The notes: generated by a model not told the origin, from the letters alone. A DNA stretch of 64,000 bases from Rhizobium chutanense (GCF_002531935.1 NZ_NWSV01000005.1:1-64000); one strand, 5' to 3'; numbered from the stretch's first letter, positions 50,396-60,434 are shown. Numbers and translations are program-made.

Positions 50396-52002
50396 CGGTG
50401 ATTTCCTCGGCGATCGATCGCGACAGCGAGATTTTCAAGGCCAATGCCAGCAAGAACAGAGCGCTCATCGACGAGCTCTATGAGCGCTCGGCAAAGACCC
50501 GCGAAGGCGGTTCGCAAGCAGCGCGCGAACGCCACATCGGCAAGGGCAAACTGCTGCCACGCGACCGCATTCAGCTTCTGCTCGATGCCGGCAGCCCCTT
50601 CCTGGAGATCGGTGCATTGGCGGCGAACGGCATGTATGGCGACGAGGCGCCGGGAGCGGGCATCATATCCGGCATCGGCCGGGTTTCCGGCCGAGAGGTG
50701 ATGATCGTCGCCAATGACGCGACGGTGAAGGGCGGCGCCTACTATCCCCTGACGGTGAAGAAGCATCTCAGGGCGCAGGAGATCGCCCTGCAAAACCGCC
50801 TGCCCTGCGTCTACCTGGTCGATAGCGGCGGCGCCAATCTGCCGCATCAGGCTGAGGTCTTTCCCGACCGCGATCATTTCGGCGGGATCTTCTACAATCA
50901 GGCGCAAATGTCGGCCGAGGGAATTCCACAGATCGCCTGCGTGATGGGAAGCTGCACCGCCGGCGGCGCCTATGTGCCCGCCATGTCCGACGAGACGGTG
51001 ATCGTGCGCAATCAGGGCACGATCTTCCTCGCCGGCCCGCCGCTGGTAAAGGCCGCCACAGGCGAGATCATCTCGGCCGAAGAGCTCGGCGGCGCCGAGA
51101 CCCATGGCCGCCGCTCCGGCGTCGTCGATCATGTCGCGGAAAATGATGAACATGCGCTGCTGCTCGTGCGCGATATCGTCGCCAGCCTCAACAGCGTCAA
51201 ATCGGTCGATATCGACATCCAGCCTCCACGACCGCCGAAACTTGATCCGGAAGATCTCTGCGGCATTATCCCTGAGGACGTGCGCTCGCCCTATGACGTG
51301 CGCGAGGTCATCGGCCGCATTGTCGACGGCTCCGAACTGCATGAGTTCAAGCCTCTCTACGGCACTACACTCATCTGCGGCTTCGCTCGCATCTGGGGCA
51401 TGCCGGTCGCCGTCATCGCCAACAATGGCGTGCTCTTCTCCGAAAGCGCGCTGAAGGGCGCGCATTTCATCGAGCTTGCCTGCCAGCGCCGCGTGCCGCT
51501 GCTCTTCCTGCAGAATATCTCCGGCTTCATGGTCGGCGGCCGTTATGAGGCCGGCGGCATCGCCAAGGACGGGGCAAAGCTGGTGACGGCGGTCGCGACC
51601 GCCACCGTGCCGAAGGTCACCGTCATTATCGGCGGCAGCTTCGGCGCCGGCAATTACGGCATGTGCGGCCGCGCCTATCGTCCACGTTTCCTCTTCACCT
51701 GGCCGAACAGCCGCATCAGCGTCATGGGCGGCGAACAAGCGGCCTCGGTGCTCGCCACCATCCGCCGCGACGCGCTGGAGGCGCGCGGCGAGGACTGGCC
51801 TGTCGATGAGGAGGAGGCCTTCAAAGCGCCGATCCGCGCCGGCTACGAGACCGAAGGCAATCCCTATTATGCCACCGCCCGCCTCTGGGACGACGGCATC
51901 ATCGACCCTCGCCAGACACGCGATGTGCTCGGCCTTGCCTTTTCCACCTGCCTGAACGCGCCGATCCCGAAAGGGACGCGCTTCGGCCTGTTCCGGATGT
52001 GA
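50392..52002 (+). CDS. mccB: 3-Methylcrotonyl-CoA carboxylase, carboxyltransferase (beta) subunit
   Basis: A 536-residue carboxyltransferase. Landmarks are [71 protein letters not shown] and [15 protein letters not shown] with [19 protein letters not shown]. The SGGANLP and GMCGRAY features are typical of methylcrotonyl- rather than propionyl-CoA carboxylases. It starts within the ivd stop (ATGA). Confidence 0.95.
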   Translation: MTVISSAIDRDSEIFKANASKNRALIDELYERSAKTREGGSQAARERHIGKGKLLPRDRIQLLLDAGSPFLEIGALAANGMYGDEAPGAGIISGIGRVSGREVMIVANDATVKGGAYYPLTVKKHLRAQEIALQNRLPCVYLVDSGGANLPHQAEVFPDRDHFGGIFYNQAQMSAEGIPQIACVMGSCTAGGAYVPAMSDETVIVRNQGTIFLAGPPLVKAATGEIISAEELGGAETHGRRSGVVDHVAENDEHALLLVRDIVASLNSVKSVDIDIQPPRPPKLDPEDLCGIIPEDVRSPYDVREVIGRIVDGSELHEFKPLYGTTLICGFARIWGMPVAVIANNGVLFSESALKGAHFIELACQRRVPLLFLQNISGFMVGGRYEAGGIAKDGAKLVTAVATATVPKVTVIIGGSFGAGNYGMCGRAYRPRFLFTWPNSRISVMGGEQAASVLATIRRDALEARGEDWPVDEEEAFKAPIRAGYETEGNPYYATARLWDDGIIDPRQTRDVLGLAFSTCLNAPIPKGTRFGLFRM

Positions 52003-52009
52003 GGCGGCG

Positions 52010-53875
52010 ATGATGGAAAGCCTTCTCATCGCCAACCGGGGCGAAATCGCCCGCCGCATCATCCGCACCGCAAAGTCGCTCAGCATCCGCACGATCGCCG
52101 TCTATTCCGAAGCCGATGCCGGCCTGCCCTTCGTGCGGGAGGCGGACGAAGCGGTCGCCATCGGCCCGCCGCCGGCCCGCGAAAGCTATCTCTCGCCGGA
52201 GCGTATCCTGGAGGCGGCCCGCAATAGCGGAGCCGCTGCGATCCATCCGGGCTACGGTTTCCTCTCGGAAAATGCCGAATTCGCAGAAGCGGTGGAGAAA
52301 GCCGGCATCCTCTGGGTGGGCGCGCCACCGGCGGCCATCCGGGCGATGGGGCTCAAGGACGCCGCCAAGGAATTGATGCAGGCATCAGGCGTGCCTGTGA
52401 CCCCCGGCTATCTCGGGCCGGACCAGAGCGAAGCAAGGCTTCTGGCCGAGGCTGATGCCATCGGCTATCCCGTCCTCATCAAGGCCGTTGCCGGCGGTGG
52501 CGGCAAGGGCATGCGCCGTGTCGACCGGCGTGAGGATTTCGCCGAACTTCTCGCTTCCTGCCGCCGCGAGGCGTCCGCCGCCTTCGGCGACGACCGCGTT
52601 CTGATCGAACGCTATATCGCCAATCCGCGCCATATCGAGGTGCAGATCTTCGCCGATCAGTTCGGGAACTGCGTCCACCTCTTCGAACGCGACTGCTCGC
52701 TGCAGCGCCGCCACCAGAAGGTCATCGAGGAGGCCCCTGCTCCCGGCCTCGATGCCGCCACCCGGGCGGCGATCTGCGATGCGGCGGTGAAGGCTGCAAG
52801 AGCGGTCAGCTATGTCGGCGCCGGCACCATCGAATTCATCGCCGATGCCTCGCAAGGCCTTCATCCCGACCGCATCTGGTTCATGGAGATGAATACGCGG
52901 CTGCAGGTGGAACACCCCGTCACCGAAGCAATTACCGGCGAGGATCTGGTGCTCTGGCAGTTGGAGGTCGCGAGCGGCGAGCCGCTGCCGAAAAGCCAGG
53001 ACGAGATCGCCATGAAGGGTTGGGCCTTCGAAGCCCGGCTCTATGCCGAAAATCCCGCCGCCGGCTACCTGCCCTCGATCGGCCGGCTCGACCATCTCAG
53101 CCTGCCGCAAACCGTCCGCGTCGACAGCGGCGTCGAACAGGGCGATGAGATCACCGCCTTCTACGATCCGATGATCGCCAAGATCATCGCCCATGGGCCG
53201 GACCGCACGGCTGCACTTTCGAAGCTCGCAGCCGCCTGTGCGGAGATCGAGGTCTGGCCGGTCCACTCCAATGCCGGCCTTCTCGCCCGCATCGCCGCCG
53301 ACCCGGATTTCCGCGCGGTCCGGATCGATACCGGCTTCCTCGACCGCCACGGCGATAGCCTTGTGACGAAGGAACCGGATCAAACGGCAATCGACCGAGC
53401 CGCCACGGTTCTTTCGAAGAAAACCGGCGATGATCCCTGGTCGGCGCTTTCCGGTTTTCGCATCGCCGGACCAAGTGACGGCCGGGTGCGCGTGCGCATC
53501 GACGGTCACCTCTATTGGGGGCAATCACGTCCGGAGCTTGAGGCAAATACCGTCACAACAGGTGAAACGACGGTGCTTTTCGATGTCGGCAATGCCTGGC
53601 CGGTCGGCCTACCCGCCGCAAGCGAAATCGAAGCAAACCATGGGCCGGGCGACGGTGCGATCCTGTCGCCTATGCCCGGCCTCGTCATTTCGGTGGAGGT
53701 CGCCGAAGGCGATCATGTCACCAAGGGGGACCGTCTGCTGACTGTGGAAGCGATGAAGATGGAACATGCGCTGCGCGCGCCCTTCGACGGCATCGTCGGA
53801 AAGCTGCAGGTTTCCGCCGGCGCCAGGGTCTCGGAAAACCAGCTGGTCGTTACCGTCATCAAGGAGGAGGCGTGA
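52010..53875 (+). CDS. mccA: 3-Methylcrotonyl-CoA carboxylase, biotin-carrying (alpha) subunit
   Basis: A 621-residue protein: a biotin carboxylase domain (1 to about 445; LLIANRGEIARRIIRTA, VAGGGGKGMRRV, MEMNTRLQVEHPVTEAITG) and a C-terminal biotin carrier domain with the biotinylated Lys583 in VEAMKMEHAL. With MccB it carboxylates 3-methylcrotonyl-CoA to 3-methylglutaconyl-CoA. It lies 7 bp after mccB. Confidence 0.95.
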   Translation: MMESLLIANRGEIARRIIRTAKSLSIRTIAVYSEADAGLPFVREADEAVAIGPPPARESYLSPERILEAARNSGAAAIHPGYGFLSENAEFAEAVEKAGILWVGAPPAAIRAMGLKDAAKELMQASGVPVTPGYLGPDQSEARLLAEADAIGYPVLIKAVAGGGGKGMRRVDRREDFAELLASCRREASAAFGDDRVLIERYIANPRHIEVQIFADQFGNCVHLFERDCSLQRRHQKVIEEAPAPGLDAATRAAICDAAVKAARAVSYVGAGTIEFIADASQGLHPDRIWFMEMNTRLQVEHPVTEAITGEDLVLWQLEVASGEPLPKSQDEIAMKGWAFEARLYAENPAAGYLPSIGRLDHLSLPQTVRVDSGVEQGDEITAFYDPMIAKIIAHGPDRTAALSKLAAACAEIEVWPVHSNAGLLARIAADPDFRAVRIDTGFLDRHGDSLVTKEPDQTAIDRAATVLSKKTGDDPWSALSGFRIAGPSDGRVRVRIDGHLYWGQSRPELEANTVTTGETTVLFDVGNAWPVGLPAASEIEANHGPGDGAILSPMPGLVISVEVAEGDHVTKGDRLLTVEAMKMEHALRAPFDGIVGKLQVSAGARVSENQLVVTVIKEEA

Positions 53876-54327
53876 TGGCTGGCCGTTATTTCGACGAATG
53901 GACGGTCGGCGACCGCATCGCCCACGAAATCCGCCGCACGGTCACCGAGACCGACAACCTGCTGTTTACGACGCTGTCCCACAATCCGCAGCCGCTGCAT
54001 CTCGATGCCGATTATGCGGCCGGCACCGAATTCGGCCGGATCGTCGTCAACGGCACCTTCACCTTTGCGCTGACCGTCGGCCTTTCGGTCGGCGACACCA
54101 CGCTCGGCACGCTCATCGCCAATCTCGGCTACGACAAGGTGACGATGCCGAAGCCGGTCTTCATCGGCGATACGCTGCGGGTGGAAACGGAGGTGACGGA
54201 ACTCCGCCGCTCGAACTCCCGCCCCGATACCGGCATCGTCACCTTCCGGCACGTGACGCTGAACCAGCGTGACGAGATCGTCTGCCAGTGCCTGCGCATG
54301 GCGATGCTGAAGGTGAAGCCGTCATGA
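53875..54327 (+). CDS. MaoC-family (hot-dog fold) dehydratase
   Basis: A 150-residue MaoC-like protein (FDEWTVGDRIAHEIRRTVTETDNLLF, HNPQPLHLDADYAAGTEFGRIVVNGTFTFAL, with the Asp and His expected of the R-hydratase active site). The ATG at 53875 has GGAGGAGG upstream and overlaps the mccA stop. By position and by analogy with M. tuberculosis Rv2499c, it may hydrate 3-methylglutaconyl-CoA in leucine breakdown in place of a crotonase-type hydratase. This assignment is inference. Confidence 0.85.
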   Translation: MAGRYFDEWTVGDRIAHEIRRTVTETDNLLFTTLSHNPQPLHLDADYAAGTEFGRIVVNGTFTFALTVGLSVGDTTLGTLIANLGYDKVTMPKPVFIGDTLRVETEVTELRRSNSRPDTGIVTFRHVTLNQRDEIVCQCLRMAMLKVKPS

Positions 54328-55160
54328 GGCTGCGCTCGCTGCTCTTCGTACCCGGCGACCGGCCGGAGCGCTTCGACAAGGCGCTCGCCTCCGGCGCCGA
54401 TGCCGTCATTCTCGATCTGGAGGATTCGGTTGCGCCGGCCAACAAACCGCGCGCCCACGAGGCCGTGCACGAATTCGCCCTGCGCCATGCCGGTGAGAAC
54501 GCTCTGCTGATCCGCATCAATCCCCTTGCCTCGCCCGAATTCGATGACGACCTGGCCGCATTGAACGGCCTTCACCCTTTCGCGATCATGCTGCCGAAGG
54601 CCGAGGGCGCGGCTTCGGTGCTGAAGCTTGCGGGCCTGCTTGCATCTGAAATCCCCATCCTGCCGATCGCAACCGAAACACCAGCCGCGATCTTCGAGAT
54701 CGGCAGCTACCGGGAGGTCGCAGCGAGCCTCTGCGGCCTGACCTGGGGTGCCGAGGATCTGTCCGCCGCGATGGGGGCTGCGACGGCGCGCAGGACGGAT
54801 GGTCGTTACACGCCGCCGTACGAACTTGCCCGCTCGCTGACGCTATTTGCGGCGCACGCCGCCGCCATTCCGGCCATCGACACCGTCTATCCCGATTTTC
54901 GCGATCTCAATGGTCTCAGGGCCTATGTCGGCCGCGCCCGGCGCGACGGCTTTTCCGGCATGATGGCCATCCATCCGAGCCAGGTCGAAACGATCAACCA
55001 CGCCTTCACGCCGGACGCTTCAGAGATTGCCTGGGCCAAGAAAGTCGCCGCCGCCTTTGCCGCCAGGCCGGAGGCGGGCGTCATCCAGCTTGAGGGGCGC
55101 ATGCTTGACATGCCGCATCTCAAGCTTGCGCTGCGCCTCCTCAACGCCGCCGGACGTTAG
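54324..55160 (+). CDS. CitE-like beta-hydroxyacyl-CoA lyase (HpcH/HpaI aldolase family)
   Basis: A 278-residue TIM-barrel lyase. It starts MRLRSLLFVPGDRPERFDKAL, with DAVILDLEDSVAP carrying the metal-binding acidic residues, ALLIRINP with the Arg, WGAEDLSAAMGA, and GFSGMMAIHPSQVETIN near the end. The only comparable characterised operon I know, M. tuberculosis Rv2498c, encodes a CitE-like enzyme that cleaves HMG-CoA and citramalyl-CoA. Here it takes the place of a classical HMG-CoA lyase, which is absent. It overlaps maoC by four bases. Confidence 0.88.
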   Translation: MRLRSLLFVPGDRPERFDKALASGADAVILDLEDSVAPANKPRAHEAVHEFALRHAGENALLIRINPLASPEFDDDLAALNGLHPFAIMLPKAEGAASVLKLAGLLASEIPILPIATETPAAIFEIGSYREVAASLCGLTWGAEDLSAAMGAATARRTDGRYTPPYELARSLTLFAAHAAAIPAIDTVYPDFRDLNGLRAYVGRARRDGFSGMMAIHPSQVETINHAFTPDASEIAWAKKVAAAFAARPEAGVIQLEGRMLDMPHLKLALRLLNAAGR

Positions 55161-55182
55161 CCAACCGCTCCGGCGAGCCCGC

Positions 55183-55479
55183 TCAATCGTAGGGGGAGTA
55201 ACATTCCCTGCGCGGCCCCCTGGAGGGCTGAAAGCTGTTGTCATAGGCTGAATACGACCGGTACCGGCGCGCGCACCAGGCATAGTGTCTCCCGTCATAT
55301 TCATTCGAATATTCCTCCGACGGCGGAGCAGCCTCGGGCGGTGGCGGTGGTGGCACAACGACGGGAGGCGGCCCCGGAGGGCCGGGAAGCAAGGGGATGG
55401 GCGGCGGAACTTGCGCCATGGCAGCCGATTGCGCTGCCAGAAGCAACAAGACCGTGGCGAAGGTCAGCAAATATTTCAT
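55183..55479 (-). CDS. Exported proline-rich BA14K-like protein
   Basis: A 98-residue protein with a signal peptide (to about residue 23, AAMAQ), a proline-rich linker with long Pro runs, and a C-terminal stretch [18 protein letters not shown] with a final Cys in RRECYSPY that matches the BA14K family pattern of small exported alphaproteobacterial proteins. It is convergent with the leucine operon. Confidence 0.75.
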   Translation of the reverse strand: MKYLLTFATVLLLLAAQSAAMAQVPPPIPLLPGPPGPPPVVVPPPPPPEAAPPSEEYSNEYDGRHYAWCARRYRSYSAYDNSFQPSRGPRRECYSPYD

Positions 55480-55507
55480 CGGGAACTCCTCATGTTGCGG
55501 CGCATCG

Positions 55508-55864
55508 TCAACGGCTGAACTTCAGATCCGGCTTGTCGCCGTCCCAGCCCTGCAGTCCTCCGGGAACCGAGCGGAATCGAAGGCAGTGCGTACCCATCTT
55601 GCCGGATATGCACATCGCATCGTTCTTGACCGTCCAGCTGATGGAGAGCGCAAACGGCATCGGACCGCGAATGCTTCCGGTGCCGTCCTTCGCCAGGGTG
55701 ACTTTGAGGGCCTTGCCATCGGGTGCCAGCGCCGACCACGGCGCCCCATCGGCGAGGATTGCGGCCGCTTTTTCGGCCGGCAGAAACGGTTCCTGCGCTG
55801 AGAATGCCGGGCTTCCCGCAAGCGCTGCGATCACTGCCCCCGCAAGCCGTATATATGTCTTCAT
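55508..55864 (-). CDS. Small exported hypothetical protein
   Basis: A 118-residue protein with a signal peptide ([20 protein letters not shown], cleavage near FSA). The mature part ([31 protein letters not shown]) resembles small periplasmic proteins of rhizobia with unknown function. It contains two Cys, at SGK-flanking [11 protein letters not shown], that could form a disulfide. The ATG at 55864 has GAAAGGA upstream. It lies just downstream of the DUF3313 lipoprotein gene and may belong to its transcript. Confidence 0.7.
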   Translation of the reverse strand: MKTYIRLAGAVIAALAGSPAFSAQEPFLPAEKAAAILADGAPWSALAPDGKALKVTLAKDGTGSIRGPMPFALSISWTVKNDAMCISGKMGTHCLRFRSVPGGLQGWDGDKPDLKFSR

Positions 55865-55926
55865 GTCGATGTCCTTTCTCTTGGTTTTGAAATGCCGCAG
55901 CCGCCACACGGCGCGCGGTTGAGAAC

Positions 55927-56769
55927 TCATTGAGAGGCTGCCGCGCCCTTGTCACTCCAGCTCGGCGGCAGGCCGAGCTGACCGGCGACCGCCCCTTTGA
56001 TGCCGGGAGCGGGTCCGAATGCCTTGCAGGCGTCGTCTTCCGGATCGCTGCCGAAGGACGCCTTGATCGTCTTTGCCAGTTGGATGGACGACCTTGCCTT
56101 GAACGGGTCCTGCCCCTTGACCAGCATCCGGCTGAAATCGGCGCCGAATGCGGATGAGAGCGAATAGGCATCTCCGACCGAGGATATCCGCGCCTTTGTC
56201 GTCAGCATGTTTGCGCCGCGCGACCAGATCATCGCCGCCTGCTGCGAGCCGTCTGGGCCGACGGCTTCGGCTTCCGCCGACAAGCCGCCGAGACCGATCG
56301 GAATCCGGGGGATTGGAACCATCGCCACCGAAGCGCCGAGCGTGGCGACAGTGGAGGTCGCGGCAACCGCACGGTTCGTGGCGACGATGTCGGTAACGGT
56401 CGCGTGTATAACGAGATCTGCCGGCTGGTCTGGACCCACGACCTTGAAACGGTCGCTGAGCCCCCTGCACAGCGATCGGTCGATGGCGTTGGTCAGGAGC
56501 GCCAGGTCTTTCGGTTCGAAAGAACCGCCGCCGGCATTCTCCACCCTCGTCGGAGCAATGTGTACCGTCTGCGCGGCAAGGACGGCTGGCGAATTCACCC
56601 GCAATTTTGCCTTGGTCAGAGAGCCGCCCGACGCCGTCATTCCCGCATAGGAGCCAAGCGAACTGCCCTGCTGCAGAGGTACGTTCGTGCAGGAGGAGAG
56701 CAAAGCGAGGAGGACGGCACAGAGTGCTGCCTGCGTTGGCATTTTCACGGGTTGAACGTTGGGGGTCAT
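55927..56769 (-). CDS. DUF3313-type lipoprotein
   Basis: A 280-residue lipoprotein precursor with lipobox LLSSC (Cys27). The mature protein contains DLVIHATVTDIVATNRAV and a glycine-rich SVAMVPIPRIPIGLGGLSAEAEA stretch seen in DUF3313 lipoproteins. The ATG at 56769 is chosen because the upstream 95 bp, including this start context, is duplicated before the OprM-like gene, whose start aligns with it. Its promoter carries the same tandem direct repeats as the efflux genes. Confidence 0.78.
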   Translation of the reverse strand: MTPNVQPVKMPTQAALCAVLLALLSSCTNVPLQQGSSLGSYAGMTASGGSLTKAKLRVNSPAVLAAQTVHIAPTRVENAGGGSFEPKDLALLTNAIDRSLCRGLSDRFKVVGPDQPADLVIHATVTDIVATNRAVAATSTVATLGASVAMVPIPRIPIGLGGLSAEAEAVGPDGSQQAAMIWSRGANMLTTKARISSVGDAYSLSSAFGADFSRMLVKGQDPFKARSSIQLAKTIKASFGSDPEDDACKAFGPAPGIKGAVAGQLGLPPSWSDKGAAASQ

Positions 56770-56820
56770 CGGCGAGTCTTCTGAACCAGAGATCATGGGT
56801 TCAGCTTTTAGCGAGACCAG

Positions 56821-56858
56821 CGTTAATGGCGGTAAAGCCAGTGTAAAGTTGGGTAAAA
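56821..56858 (-). promoter_or_regulatory. Tandem TTTAC/CTTnAC direct repeats before the DUF3313 gene
   Basis: On the minus strand TTTTACC, ACTTTACA, GCTTTACC and TTAACG follow one another at 10-11 bp steps, the layout used by OmpR-family regulators. The same array occurs at 58427-58464 and 60496-60533. Confidence 0.7.
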
Positions 56859-56922
56859 TCTTGAAATATAAGGCCCGCGGGCACCGTTTGACCAGCGCCG
56901 CCGCAGATAGCCGGGCGGCCGA

Positions 56923-58377
56923 TCAGCCCGGTTTCGCCCCTTGTTTCGAGGCGATCGGCTCTTCTCCCGTGAGGTAACCGGCGCCGACGGCGACGTAGAG
57001 ATCAACATAATCCTTGGCGACCTGCTGCACGGTGGCGGCAAGGCTTGCCTCAGCATCCGAGACGGAGCGCTGCGCGTCGAGGACATCGAGCAGCGACGAG
57101 GCGCCGTTCTTGTAGCTGGTGGTCGACAGTGCCAGCGATTCCTGCGCCGTCTGCACCTGCCTGCGCAGCGGCTCCAGCGTCTGGGTGTCGTGGCGAACCG
57201 CCGACAGCGCGTTTTCGACCTCTTCGACCCCGTTCAGCACCGCCGCTTTCCAGGCCAGATACTGTGTTCTGGCATCGGATTTCTCGATATCGACATTCGC
57301 CCGCAATTTGCCGCCATCGAAGATCGGCAGGTTGAGCGTCGGTCCGAAGGACCAGCTTGTCAGGCTCGCGCCGCGGGCGCCTGACGATTTGACCCAACTC
57401 GGCGAAATCGAGCCGGAGAGCGAGATCGACGGATAAAGCTCAGCTTCCGCAGCACCGATATCGGCCACGGCAGCGGCCAGCTCGCGTTCCGCCTTTCTTA
57501 TATCGGGACGGTTGCGGATGAGATCGGCCGGAATGCCGGCGCGGATGTCGCCGCGGAAGACCGGCTGACCCGCGCTTTTCTGCAGCTCGCCCATCAGCGA
57601 GGCCGCGGGCATCCCGAGCAGAGTGGCGATGTGATGGGCCGACTCGGTGAAGCTCTGTTCGAGGCCGGGAATTTCCGATTTCGTCGACTGTACCAGGCCC
57701 TCGGCCTGAACCACGTCGAGGCGGGAGGCCGCGCCTGCCTTGAGCTGCAGTTGTGTGAGCTCGTAAGTCTGCTGGCGGGATTTCAAATTCGCCTGCGAAA
57801 GCGTGATGCGCTCTTGATAGTAGCGGGCGTCGATATAGCTCTCGACCAGGTCTTTCAGGAAGGTGAGCTTGGCATTGTCGGCCGTCGCATAGGCGGCCCC
57901 CAGCGAGGCGATGGCGCTCTCTTTCGAGCGACGGTACTGGCCGAAGACGTCGAGCAGCCAGGAAAGGCTGACCCCGCCGGCTGTCGTGTTGGTGGTGCCG
58001 ACCGTCGTGCACAGCCGCCCCTTCTCGCCGGAGACCGTGTGCGATGCGTCGACACTGAGGCTCGGCAGAGCGCCGGCCCCGGCAACCGTGACATTGGCGG
58101 AAGCCGCGTTGATGCTCTCCAGCGCCTGCAGCACATCGAGGTTCTCGCTGAGGCCGTGGGCCACCAGCCCGTTGAGCCGTTCGTCGCGATAGGCCGTCCA
58201 CCACTCAGCCGTCACGACGTTGCCGTTGCTCTTGCTGCCCCCCTCTTCGAATTGGGCGGGGAGCGGCATCTCGGGCGGAACGTGGTCCGGGCCGCTGACG
58301 CAGCCCGCGAGCAGCAGCGCAAGAGCCGAGGTGGCGTAGCGGAGGGATGATAGTCTGGTGCGGTGCGACGGACTCAC
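56923..58377 (-). CDS. OprM/NodT-type outer-membrane efflux lipoprotein
   Basis: A 484-residue TolC-like protein of the lipoprotein class: lipobox LLLAGC (Cys26), then two outer-membrane-factor repeats. Conserved pieces are VSLSWLLDVFGQYRRSKES, GAASRLDVVQAEGLVQSTKSEIP, RPDIRKAERELAAAVADIGAAEAELYPSISLSG and FDGGKLRANVDI. The start is GTG at 58377. It is the exit duct for the RND pump encoded beyond the regulator genes. Confidence 0.92.
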   Translation of the reverse strand: MSPSHRTRLSSLRYATSALALLLAGCVSGPDHVPPEMPLPAQFEEGGSKSNGNVVTAEWWTAYRDERLNGLVAHGLSENLDVLQALESINAASANVTVAGAGALPSLSVDASHTVSGEKGRLCTTVGTTNTTAGGVSLSWLLDVFGQYRRSKESAIASLGAAYATADNAKLTFLKDLVESYIDARYYQERITLSQANLKSRQQTYELTQLQLKAGAASRLDVVQAEGLVQSTKSEIPGLEQSFTESAHHIATLLGMPAASLMGELQKSAGQPVFRGDIRAGIPADLIRNRPDIRKAERELAAAVADIGAAEAELYPSISLSGSISPSWVKSSGARGASLTSWSFGPTLNLPIFDGGKLRANVDIEKSDARTQYLAWKAAVLNGVEEVENALSAVRHDTQTLEPLRRQVQTAQESLALSTTSYKNGASSLLDVLDAQRSVSDAEASLAATVQQVAKDYVDLYVAVGAGYLTGEEPIASKQGAKPG

Positions 58378-58426
58378 TGGCGAGCTTTCTGAACCGGGAT
58401 CGGAGGTTCAGGCTTAGCGAGGCCAG

Positions 58427-58464
58427 CGTTAATGACAGTTAAGAAACTGTAAAGTTAGGTAAAA
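58427..58464 (-). promoter_or_regulatory. Tandem direct repeats before the OprM-like gene
   Basis: Minus strand TTTTACC, ACTTTACA, TTCTTAAC and TTAACG at 10-11 bp spacing. The surrounding region, 58373-58466, is a clear duplicate of 56765-56860. Confidence 0.7.
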
Positions 58465-58476
58465 CCGGCAGAAGGA

Positions 58477-59745
58477 TCAGGGCCTTCTCGGAAGCTCCAG
58501 GGTGATGGCCAGGCCGCCGGCATCCGGAAGCGACGCATGCACCCGCCCACCATGGCGTTCGATGGCCTGCCTGGTGATGGCGAGACCCAGACCGTATCCG
58601 CCTCTCGGCACCGCCTCTTTTCCCCGTGAGAACGGCTGGAAGATCCGTTCGAGTTCATCCCGTTTGACACCCGGCCCCTGATCCGTGACGCAGATTTTGA
58701 GGCGGTCGGCCACCGCCTCGCAGGACACGGATATGAATGAATGTTCGGCCGTGTATTTGACGGCGTTGCGCACGACGTTTTCGAGCGCCCGGTAGATCAG
58801 CTCACCTTCGACCTCGGCGCGGAAGCTGCCGTCGACGCCTGTCGTGATCGAGACATCCCGGGCCTGGGCTTCGAATGCGGCGTCGCCGAGGATTTCATTG
58901 AGGAGTTCGATGACATCCAGTGTCTGGGTTTTCAGCGGCAGGCCGGAGCCGGCGGTCAGTCTGGCAAGGGTCAGAACTTCGCCGACCAGCGCATCGAGCC
59001 GTTCGACCTCCCGGTCCATGCGGTCCAGCATGGCACCGAGCTTGGCCGGGCTCTGCCGGAGCACGCCGACGGCGGCCTGCAGACGCGACAGGGGCGAACG
59101 TAATTCATGGGAGACATCGTGGAATAGCCGCTGCTGCGCATCCTGAAGCTCCTGAAGCCGCGCGGCGGTGGAATCGAAGTCGTGCGCCAGTGCGGTAACT
59201 TCATCCTTTCGGCCGGCCATCTGGTCGCCGATACGGACGTCGAAGCGGCCATGGGCGAGCGCACTCAGGCCGTCGCGAAGGTGCACGACAGGGCGAATGA
59301 GATATCCGGCCAGGGCGGCCGCAGCGACCGTGCTCGCAATGAAGATCGAAAGCCAGGGCATCAGCAGAGCCAGGTTGTCCACAATGTTGAGAAGAAAACT
59401 GCCTGGCGGCGTCACCGAAATCCGGTAGCAAGTTCCGTCCTTCAGGATGGATTTCATCTCTGCCGTGCTCTCGTCCGCGCACACAAACGACTCGGTGCTT
59501 TTCAAAAGCGTCAGGCCGAGTGGCACCGTCTCCTCGCTGGTGCGGATGAAGCGCGCGGCGGCGTCCTCGCCGTCTCTTGCGAGCACGTTCGCCGTCAGCT
59601 GCAGAATGATCGCTCGCTCCTGGTATTCCCGGTCGCGGCCGGGGGGCGGCAGCTGAAAGAGGTTGACGAGCAGGATGATGACCGAGACTGTCGCGGCCAG
59701 CGTCAGCCAGATGATACTGAAGAATTTCCAGAAAAGCCGGGGCAT
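58477..59745 (-). CDS. Sensor histidine kinase
   Basis: A 422-residue kinase. Two membrane segments (about 9-30 and 127-150) bound a ~95-residue periplasmic loop with two Cys (89 and 106) that could form a disulfide. HAMP (150-202), H-box LFHDVSHELRSPLSR with His213, and ATPase motifs (VRNAVKYTAEH, DQGPGV, GGYGLGLAI) follow. It lies 2 bp after the response regulator gene and should phosphorylate it. Confidence 0.93.
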   Translation of the reverse strand: MPRLFWKFFSIIWLTLAATVSVIILLVNLFQLPPPGRDREYQERAIILQLTANVLARDGEDAAARFIRTSEETVPLGLTLLKSTESFVCADESTAEMKSILKDGTCYRISVTPPGSFLLNIVDNLALLMPWLSIFIASTVAAAALAGYLIRPVVHLRDGLSALAHGRFDVRIGDQMAGRKDEVTALAHDFDSTAARLQELQDAQQRLFHDVSHELRSPLSRLQAAVGVLRQSPAKLGAMLDRMDREVERLDALVGEVLTLARLTAGSGLPLKTQTLDVIELLNEILGDAAFEAQARDVSITTGVDGSFRAEVEGELIYRALENVVRNAVKYTAEHSFISVSCEAVADRLKICVTDQGPGVKRDELERIFQPFSRGKEAVPRGGYGLGLAITRQAIERHGGRVHASLPDAGGLAITLELPRRP

Positions 59746-59747
59746 GG

Positions 59748-60434
59748 TCAGTCCACGAGAAGTTGATAGCCCTGGCCGCGAACGGACTGGATCCAGGATT
59801 GCCCGTCCTCCCTCAGTCCGAGCTTCTGGCGAACGCTGCTGATATGAACGTCGATCCGGCGATCGAACGGGGTGAGCGGCTTGCCGAAAGCCCGCTTCGA
59901 AATCTCCTGCTTCGACACGAGCTGGCCGGCGCTGCGGGCAAGCACCTCGAGCAGGCTGAATTCGGTGCCGGTGAGGTCAAGCGTTTCTCCGCGCCATTCG
60001 GCAATCCTGCTGCCCGGATGAAGCACCAGCTGGCCCGCCCTGATCGTGTCGGTCGACACGCCGGCCGCCGGCTGGCCCGCCCGGCGCAGGATGGCGCGCA
60101 GCCGCGCCGCCAGCTCGCCCGGCGAACATGGCTTCGGCACGTAGTCGTCGGCCCCGAGATTGAGGCCCGATATCCTGTCGACGTCATCGCCCCTTGCGGT
60201 CAGCATCAGCACGGGAACCTGGCTGAGCTTCCGGATCCTCTGCAGCACCTCGATCCCGTTCATCCGCGGCATCATGATGTCGAGCACGATGATATCGACC
60301 GTATTGCCGGCAGCCGCCGCAATGGCGGCGCGGCCATCCGTATCGGTTACGACGTCATATCCTTCCTCGACCAGATATTCCTGCAGAAGCGTCGTCAGCT
60401 CGGCATCGTCGTCGATGAGGAGAACCTTGTTCAT
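59748..60434 (-). CDS. OmpR-family response regulator
   Basis: A 228-residue regulator with a receiver domain (Asp52 in VLDIMMPRMNG, conserved Lys in DDYVPKPC) and a winged helix (about 130-226, LTGTEFSLLEVLARSAGQLVSK and RRIDVHISSVRQKLG). It is divergent from the membrane-fusion protein gene; the direct-repeat array in the shared 206-bp promoter region suggests autoregulation and activation of the pump. Confidence 0.93.
   Translation of the reverse strand: MNKVLLIDDDAELTTLLQEYLVEEGYDVVTDTDGRAAIAAAAGNTVDIIVLDIMMPRMNGIEVLQRIRKLSQVPVLMLTARGDDVDRISGLNLGADDYVPKPCSPGELAARLRAILRRAGQPAAGVSTDTIRAGQLVLHPGSRIAEWRGETLDLTGTEFSLLEVLARSAGQLVSKQEISKRAFGKPLTPFDRRIDVHISSVRQKLGLREDGQSWIQSVRGQGYQLLVD

Noticed and set aside
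50362..52092. Minus-strand frame (576 codons) opposite mccB
   Set aside because: Antisense shadow of a well-identified carboxyltransferase; Ala/Asp/His-rich composition without motifs.
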